Assembly: GCA_937900575.1 (NCBI GenBank)
Contig: CALCEI010000019.1
Coordinates: 1-10,535, forward strand
DNA length: 10,535 bases
Direction of reading: 5' to 3'
From: an uncultured Clostridia bacterium
GTDB taxonomy: Bacteria; Bacillota; Clostridia; Christensenellales; UBA1242
Part shown: positions 7,024-10,535 of the stretch, piece by piece
Numbering within the stretch: position 1 is the stretch's first letter
Layout of the letters: the number at the start of each line of letters is the position of its first letter
Position numbers and translations under genes: made by a program
Notes under the pieces: model-generated
The model's database searches: none
Told to the model about the DNA's origin: nothing
What the model saw: only the letters and a program-made list of their open reading frames with translations

Positions 7024-7825
7024 AACTGCAATAAAAACAAAAAAACAACGCAAAATTTATGTTGAACAAATTGCAAAATTTAAACCAACAATTTGTACTG
7101 CCGTTTTTACAACAGGCAAAAACATGACTCTACGTAAACTTAAGAACTACAAAAAAGAAATTGAAAACAATAACAAAATTTATCACACACATTTTTTGTT
7201 TACCATAGAAGATTTGGGTTTTGTAAAGTCCGTTTTTGACCTTATGGAAGTTATTAAACTTAAACCTTTTGCCGTAACGCTTACATGGAACAACAAAAAT
7301 CAATTTGGTGGTGGGGCACATTCAACGTGTGGTCTTACAAAGTTTGGCAAGTTGGCAATAAAAATTTTGGAACAAAATGGAATTTTGGTGGATTGTGCCC
7401 ACCTTAATAGAAAGAGTTTTTGGCAGTTTACAAGATTAACAACAAAACCAATTTTTGTTTCGCATTCAAATTTAAATTGCATCTGTTCACACAAACGAAA
7501 TTTAACCAACAAGCAGATTGAATTTATTGCCAAAAGTGGTGGTTATGTTGGCTTAACACTTTATCAAAAATTTATTTTAGAAAATAAAATCACACCAAAA
7601 GATGTTGCCATGCAATTTAATAAAATTAAAACCCTTGTTGGCACAAAAAATTGTGGTTTTGGCACAGACTTTTTTGGCATTGAAAAACAATATTTGCCAA
7701 GCAACATTTCAGGTTACAAAGACTTTCATTTAATAAAAAGCGAACTAAAGTTTTTACGCTTTTCAAACAAAGAAGTTGGCCAAATATTTGCAAATAATTT
7801 CAAACACTTTATTAAACGTATATAA
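6992..7825 (+). CDS. Membrane-dipeptidase-like metallohydrolase (peptidase family M19)
   Basis: M19 enzymes (renal dipeptidase type) are TIM-barrel di-zinc hydrolases that cleave dipeptides, including D-amino-acid ones. The 277-residue product keeps the ligand set: His7-x-Asp9 (DSHTD), a Glu at 73 (TIED) in the place of the metal-bridging Glu, His137 (DCAH), His158 (VSHSN), Arg169 (SHKRNLT, usually DHPRN) and Asp226 (GTDFFG). LTWNN and GLTKFGK also fit. It is shorter than the usual 310-400 residues and has no signal peptide, so it is probably cytoplasmic. The start is fixed because the next Met (45) would lose His7 and Asp9, while in-frame stops at 6971 and 6983 block extension. It is in the same frame as ftsK, 18 bases after its stop, and no Shine-Dalgarno site is visible. 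Translation coupled to ftsK is plausible. Substrate unknown; recycling of wall peptides is one possibility. Confidence 0.87.
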   Translation: MIISDSHTDFLTAIKTKKQRKIYVEQIAKFKPTICTAVFTTGKNMTLRKLKNYKKEIENNNKIYHTHFLFTIEDLGFVKSVFDLMEVIKLKPFAVTLTWNNKNQFGGGAHSTCGLTKFGKLAIKILEQNGILVDCAHLNRKSFWQFTRLTTKPIFVSHSNLNCICSHKRNLTNKQIEFIAKSGGYVGLTLYQKFILENKITPKDVAMQFNKIKTLVGTKNCGFGTDFFGIEKQYLPSNISGYKDFHLIKSELKFLRFSNKEVGQIFANNFKHFIKRI

Positions 7826-7871
7826 TTTTTGATGTTTTAAAAAGATGTTTTTGTTTGGCAATTTCATTCGG

Positions 7872-7900
7872 TTTACTTATTAAATTAATTATGCTAATAT
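7872..7900 (+). promoter_or_regulatory. Extended -10 promoter for the glycosyltransferase gene
   Basis: TTTACT (7872-7877) and TAATAT (7895-7900) are separated by 17 bases, and TG at 7892-7893 gives an extended -10 element. Transcription would begin near 7907, followed by AAAGGA (7904-7909) nine bases before the ATG at 7919. The 93-base gap 7826-7918 holds this promoter and a direct repeat of GATGTTTT (7831-7838, 7844-7851). No convincing terminator for the M19 gene is visible in it. Confidence 0.6.
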
Positions 7901-7918
7901 AACAAAGGAAGAAAGAAA

Positions 7919-9217
7919 ATGTCATTTATAATAGATTTAATAAGGAATAACGGAGTAATAACTTTTCAAACCACACTGCAAGCAATTGTCTATGTAACAA
8001 TGCAAATTTTGGGTTTGCTTTTTGTGGTTGCATATTTTCATCAATTTATTTATTGCATTGTTGGGTCATGTGTCAAGGTTAAACCTGCCATAACAAATCC
8101 AACGCAACACAAACTTGGCATTGTTATTGCAGCAAAAGACGAAAGCAAGGTTATTGGAAACTTAATTGACAGCATACACAACACCACTTATGACGCAGAT
8201 TTGGTTAACATCTTTGTGGTTGCAGATAATTGCACAGATAACACTGCCGAAGTGTGCAAAGAAAAAGGTTGCTTTGTGTTTGAAAGGCAAGACAAAGAGC
8301 ACATTGGCAAAGGCTATGCATTAAACTTTTTGTTCAATGAACTTCACACCAACGAAAAGTATAAGGGCATGTTGCCAGATGCATATATAATTATGGACGC
8401 AGACAACATTATGGATAAAAATTTCATAACAGAAATTAACAAAGTTTACGATGCTGGCTACGAAATGATTACATCATATAGAAATTCCACCAACTTTGGA
8501 GATAATTGGATTTCTTCTGGTTATGGTTATTGGTTTTTGCACGAATCCAGACACCTTAACAATTCCCGTATGTTGATGGGACACACAAGCACAATTTTAG
8601 GCACAGGGTTTTTAATAAGTCAAAAATTGGTTAAGGAATTCAACAATTGGGATTTCCACATGCTGACCGAAGACGTAGAATCCACCATGGAATATGCTTG
8701 TCGTGGTGGAAAAATTGGATATTGTCACACTGCAAAATTTTATGACGAGCAACCAACAAAATTCAAGCAGAGTTGGAAGCAACGTGAAAGGTGGGCAAAA
8801 GGTTATTTCCAAGCAATAAAAAAATACACCGTGCCACTTCTTAAAAAATCTCTTACAAGTTTTTCTGCATGGGACGTCTTTACTAACATTGGTGGTGCGC
8901 TTTACATCTCTGCAGGCATGATTATTGCAAGTGTAATTTTCCTTTTTGTATCATTAATAATGTGGGATATGACGGCGCTGTTGTGTCTTGTTGCACAATT
9001 AGGTTTTGCGCTTGGTGGTATGTTGATTGTTATGTTCCTTCTGGCACTTTTGCTTTGCATTACAGAGTGGAAGGAAATAAACACCAAGTGGTATAAAAAA
9101 ATATTGTACACTTTCACCTTCCCAATATTTATGTTAACTTACCTTCCAATAACAGTTGGCGCAGTTTTTAGATATAAGAAAATTGGTTGGTCAACAATTG
9201 AACACAAGGGCAAATAA
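7919..9217 (+). CDS. Membrane-bound family 2 glycosyltransferase
   Basis: GT2 enzymes of this shape transfer sugar from a nucleotide donor at the inner face of the membrane, often to build exported polysaccharide or glycolipid. The 432-residue protein has one N-terminal membrane segment (about 22-48), a cytoplasmic GT-A domain (about 65-300) and three C-terminal segments (about 325-348, 352-380, 396-416). Key motifs are IVIAAKDES (68-76), VVADNCTDNTA (100-110), the DxD Asp160-Ala-Asp162, GTGFLI (228-233), TED (250-252, catalytic base Asp252) and QRERW (288-292), the Q-x-x-R-W signature of processive synthases such as cellulose, hyaluronan and poly-GlcNAc synthases. All catalytic elements are present. 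It has its own promoter and terminator and no polysaccharide-cluster neighbours, so sugar and product cannot be named. A good Shine-Dalgarno site (AAAGGA) supports the ATG at 7919. Confidence 0.92.
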   Translation: MSFIIDLIRNNGVITFQTTLQAIVYVTMQILGLLFVVAYFHQFIYCIVGSCVKVKPAITNPTQHKLGIVIAAKDESKVIGNLIDSIHNTTYDADLVNIFVVADNCTDNTAEVCKEKGCFVFERQDKEHIGKGYALNFLFNELHTNEKYKGMLPDAYIIMDADNIMDKNFITEINKVYDAGYEMITSYRNSTNFGDNWISSGYGYWFLHESRHLNNSRMLMGHTSTILGTGFLISQKLVKEFNNWDFHMLTEDVESTMEYACRGGKIGYCHTAKFYDEQPTKFKQSWKQRERWAKGYFQAIKKYTVPLLKKSLTSFSAWDVFTNIGGALYISAGMIIASVIFLFVSLIMWDMTALLCLVAQLGFALGGMLIVMFLLALLLCITEWKEINTKWYKKILYTFTFPIFMLTYLPITVGAVFRYKKIGWSTIEHKGK

Positions 9218-9245
9218 AAAAACACTTCATTACGAAGTGTTTTTT
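9217..9245. terminator. Bidirectional intrinsic terminator shared by the glycosyltransferase and the 9250-9711 gene
   Basis: The 8-bp stem AACACTTC (9221-9228) and GAAGTGTT (9234-9241) has the loop ATTAC. It is flanked by A4 (9217-9220) and T4 (9242-9245), which extend the pairing to 12 bp. It overlaps the last base of the glycosyltransferase stop and ends four bases before the converging gene's TAG. The A/T flanks let it work in both directions. Confidence 0.85.
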
Positions 9246-9249
9246 GTTT

Positions 9250-9711
9250 CTATTGTTCTTCTGTTTCGTTTGTTACAGCAGGTGAAAGTCTTGCAACTCT
9301 GCTTGCTTTAATTGTGCCAATCAGGGTTAAAATTGCAATTAAGCCCATAACAGCAATTGCAATGTAGAACAACATAGAAGAAGAATTGATTGTTGCATCA
9401 GAAGAAATTAAAATTGCAGCTGCAGAACCCATAAACAAAACTTCAAACACAAGAGTTACAATTGCAACACCTTTCCCACGGAACACAACATCATTTCTGC
9501 CCAATTTTGCAAGTGTGATGATTGAGAAGATAAACACAACCAATCCACAAATTGCAGCAACAAGCAAGAAATACAAAGCATTAAATTGTCCTTTTGCAAA
9601 AGCCAAAACCCATGGCAAAATTGCATAAGAGTACACACCAAACACGCCACCACAGATTGCACCAACAATCAAAGATAAAATCAAAGACGCTCTTAATAAA
9701 CCCTTTTTCAT
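9250..9711 (-). CDS. Hypothetical four-helix integral membrane protein
   Basis: I do not recognise the family of this 153-residue protein. It has four hydrophobic segments (about 8-31, 46-68, 82-103, 114-135), short connecting loops with some positive charge (KLGRNDVVFRGKG between helices 2 and 3, KASRVAR after helix 4) and a polar, acidic tail ending ETEEQ. By the positive-inside rule both ends probably face the cytoplasm. The start is placed at 9711 (MKKGLL), not at the far end of the open frame (9789), because a consensus promoter lies at 9767-9740, inside that longer frame, and GGGGGTG (9721-9715) lies just upstream of this ATG. It ends with TAG, the only non-TAA stop in the window. It is separated from the upstream membrane-protein gene by that gene's terminator, so it is transcribed alone. 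Confidence 0.82.
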   Translation of the reverse strand: MKKGLLRASLILSLIVGAICGGVFGVYSYAILPWVLAFAKGQFNALYFLLVAAICGLVVFIFSIITLAKLGRNDVVFRGKGVAIVTLVFEVLFMGSAAAILISSDATINSSSMLFYIAIAVMGLIAILTLIGTIKASRVARLSPAVTNETEEQ

Positions 9712-9714
9712 AAA

Positions 9715-9721
9715 CACCCCC
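9715..9721 (-). promoter_or_regulatory. Ribosome binding site fixing the start at 9711
   Basis: On the minus strand GGGGGTG is followed by TTT and ATG. The three-base spacing is short and the match to GGAGGTG imperfect, but together with the promoter 20 bases upstream it is the only consistent start. Confidence 0.5.
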
Positions 9722-9739
9722 ACATGTTTTTCTATTTTA

Positions 9740-9767
9740 ATTATATCAATAAAAATTATAATGTCAA
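9740..9767 (-). promoter_or_regulatory. Full-consensus sigma-A-like promoter for the 9250-9711 gene
   Basis: On the minus strand a perfect TTGACA (9767-9762) and a perfect TATAAT (9745-9740) are separated by 16 bases. Transcription should begin near 9733, leaving a leader of about 20 bases. It lies just past the terminator of the upstream gene (9779-9806), making a compact stop-then-restart junction. Confidence 0.75.
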
Positions 9768-9778
9768 ACAACAAAAAC

Positions 9779-9806
9779 AAAAAATGCAAGGTTTATGCCT
9801 TGCATG
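9779..9806 (-). terminator. Intrinsic terminator of the 9811-10503 gene
   Basis: An 8-bp perfect stem (ATGCAAGG at 9784-9791, CCTTGCAT at 9798-9805) has a 6-base loop. Read on the minus strand it is followed by T5 (9783-9779) and more T-rich sequence. It begins five bases after the gene's TAA. A T run at 9807-9812 on the plus strand would also let it act in the other direction, though no plus-strand gene needs it. Confidence 0.8.
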
Positions 9807-9810
9807 TTTT

Positions 9811-10503
9811 TTATTTATTTTTCTTGTTTTTCTTTTTGTAAATTGCATAGTAGATATATGCAACGCCAATCATCAAAGCTGCCAAACCCAAGATAAGTGC
9901 AAAGAACAAAATTGGACTTCCACCGTTTTTATCAATGTTGGTAAAGCCATAAGGATAAAAATTTCCCCACAACTCTTCTGGGATGTGTCCACCATGTTGT
10001 GCACGGCAAATCAACACATGTGGAATCATGTAAGAGCCATAAAGCAACATTGGAAGAGATGCAAGCAATGGTTCCCACCATTTGATTGTGCTTTTAAAGA
10101 AGAACACGGTTTCCAACACGGTAAGCACAGGAATCAAGAAATGTTTAATAATCCAACCATATGTCCAATATTCTGCAGTCCAAATTTTTTCTGGCAACAC
10201 AAACGCAGCAATAATAAAGGTTACAATTGCCATAGAATCGGCACAAAGTTTAACAACTCTATACACGCTTGAATCCAACAAATTCTTTTTGCCAGCAAGT
10301 GCAATTATGTTAAACACCAAACCAACCAAAACAGAAAGGCAACAAAGCCAAGCCGTCCAAGTTGTAAAATGCAAGAACAAAGGTTTGCCATCACCACCAA
10401 GCGCAGGCAACCTTACTTGCAAAGTGTTAATAACACCCAACAAGCACACCACAAATAAAATAATTCTAAAAGCCAAACTAAACCACAAACATTTTTTCTT
10501 CAT
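9811..10503 (-). CDS. Six-helix membrane protein, probable Pr6Pr (FAR-17a/AIG1-like) family
   Basis: The 230-residue protein has about six hydrophobic segments (near 7-26, 48-69, 88-104, 118-136, 146-162, 197-221) and a strongly basic C-terminus (YKKKNKKNK) that should lie in the cytoplasm. FRIILFVVCLLG near the start, a fourth helix opening with KHFLIPVL (His121, Pro125), SLPMLLYGSYM in the fifth, and a late loop with YPYGF (183-187) before the last helix resemble bacterial members of the Pr6Pr group, distant relatives of AIG1/ADTRP lipid hydrolases. This comes from remembered family patterns and is moderate only. In the relatives a conserved His and Thr matter for hydrolysis; activity here is unknown. 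The ATG at 10503 has TAGGAG six bases upstream. The promoter is probably partly beyond the window edge: TAAAAT at 10527-10522 could be its -10 box. Confidence 0.8.
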   Translation of the reverse strand: MKKKCLWFSLAFRIILFVVCLLGVINTLQVRLPALGGDGKPLFLHFTTWTAWLCCLSVLVGLVFNIIALAGKKNLLDSSVYRVVKLCADSMAIVTFIIAAFVLPEKIWTAEYWTYGWIIKHFLIPVLTVLETVFFFKSTIKWWEPLLASLPMLLYGSYMIPHVLICRAQHGGHIPEELWGNFYPYGFTNIDKNGGSPILFFALILGLAALMIGVAYIYYAIYKKKNKKNK

Positions 10504-10535
10504 ATGTAACTCCTAACATAAATTTTAATACAACA

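Noticed and set aside
7826..7918. Terminator for the M19 gene
   Set aside because: The gap has T-rich direct repeats (GATGTTTT twice) but no hairpin with a T tail.
9712..9789. N-terminal extension of the 9250-9711 membrane protein
   Set aside because: The extra stretch contains the -35 and -10 boxes and lies before the predicted transcript start.
9724..10516. Plus-strand open frames opposite the two C-terminal membrane-protein genes
   Set aside because: They lack ribosome binding sites and family resemblance, and the minus-strand genes have clear starts, promoters and terminators.
1..10535. UGA recoding as tryptophan, as in Mollicutes
   Set aside because: Conserved tryptophans are TGG throughout and no in-frame TGA is needed; absence of TGA stops alone fits low G+C.
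1..10535. Mobile element, prophage, defence island or CRISPR array
   Set aside because: No transposase, integrase, terminal repeats, spaced repeats or defence-type genes are visible, and codon use looks uniform by eye.

Overview
The window is AT-rich, gene-dense bacterial chromosome. It carries parts of a conserved core: polynucleotide phosphorylase (PNPase), a NodB-fold (CE4) protein and an FtsK/SpoIIIE DNA translocase. Low G+C, Shine-Dalgarno sites of the AGGA/GGAGG type, sigma-A-like promoters and T-tailed hairpin terminators all point to a Bacillota (Firmicutes) member or close relative, probably uncultured. In Bacillus subtilis pnpA is followed directly by the CE4 gene ylxY, and spoIIIE lies not far downstream. 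The order here (pnp, CE4, ftsK/spoIIIE) echoes that neighbourhood. Every readable stop is TAA except one TAG; no TGA stop is seen, and tryptophan is encoded by TGG.

Layout: (1) 1-2025 (+), pnp lacking only its extreme 5' end, closed by a hairpin terminator at 2027-2059 that works in both directions. (2) 2063-3124 (-), an unrecognised 353-aa soluble protein with a charged coiled-coil-like N-terminus and recurring capped-helix motifs; it converges on pnp and has its own promoter. (3) 3237-3926 (+), an exported CE4-fold protein that has lost the motif-1 aspartates. (4) 4031-6973 (+), a 980-aa FtsK/SpoIIIE with four or more membrane segments, a long acidic linker, the motor and the gamma winged helix, preceded by a good promoter and an inverted repeat. 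(5) 6992-7825 (+), a short M19 membrane-dipeptidase-like protein. (6) 7919-9217 (+), a membrane family-2 glycosyltransferase with its own extended -10 promoter. (7) 9250-9711 (-), a four-helix membrane protein behind a full-consensus promoter. (8) 9811-10503 (-), a six-helix membrane protein resembling the Pr6Pr (FAR-17a/AIG1-like) group.

The genes do not form one pathway. RNA turnover (pnp) and chromosome segregation (ftsK) sit among envelope functions (CE4-like protein, dipeptidase, glycosyltransferase, two membrane proteins). Most genes form short, separately bounded units, and convergent neighbours share one terminator hairpin. No intergenic stretch exceeds about 120 bases. I see no tRNA, rRNA, CRISPR array, insertion sequence or phage genes.

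The most unusual feature is at 6984-7023. A perfect 12-bp hairpin with a T6 tail, which looks like the ftsK terminator, is built from the start codon and first codons of the M19 gene, and its 3' arm encodes that enzyme's metal-binding His-x-Asp motif. The degenerate CE4 protein and the helical-motif hypothetical protein are the other points worth following up. I found no convincing new multi-gene system.
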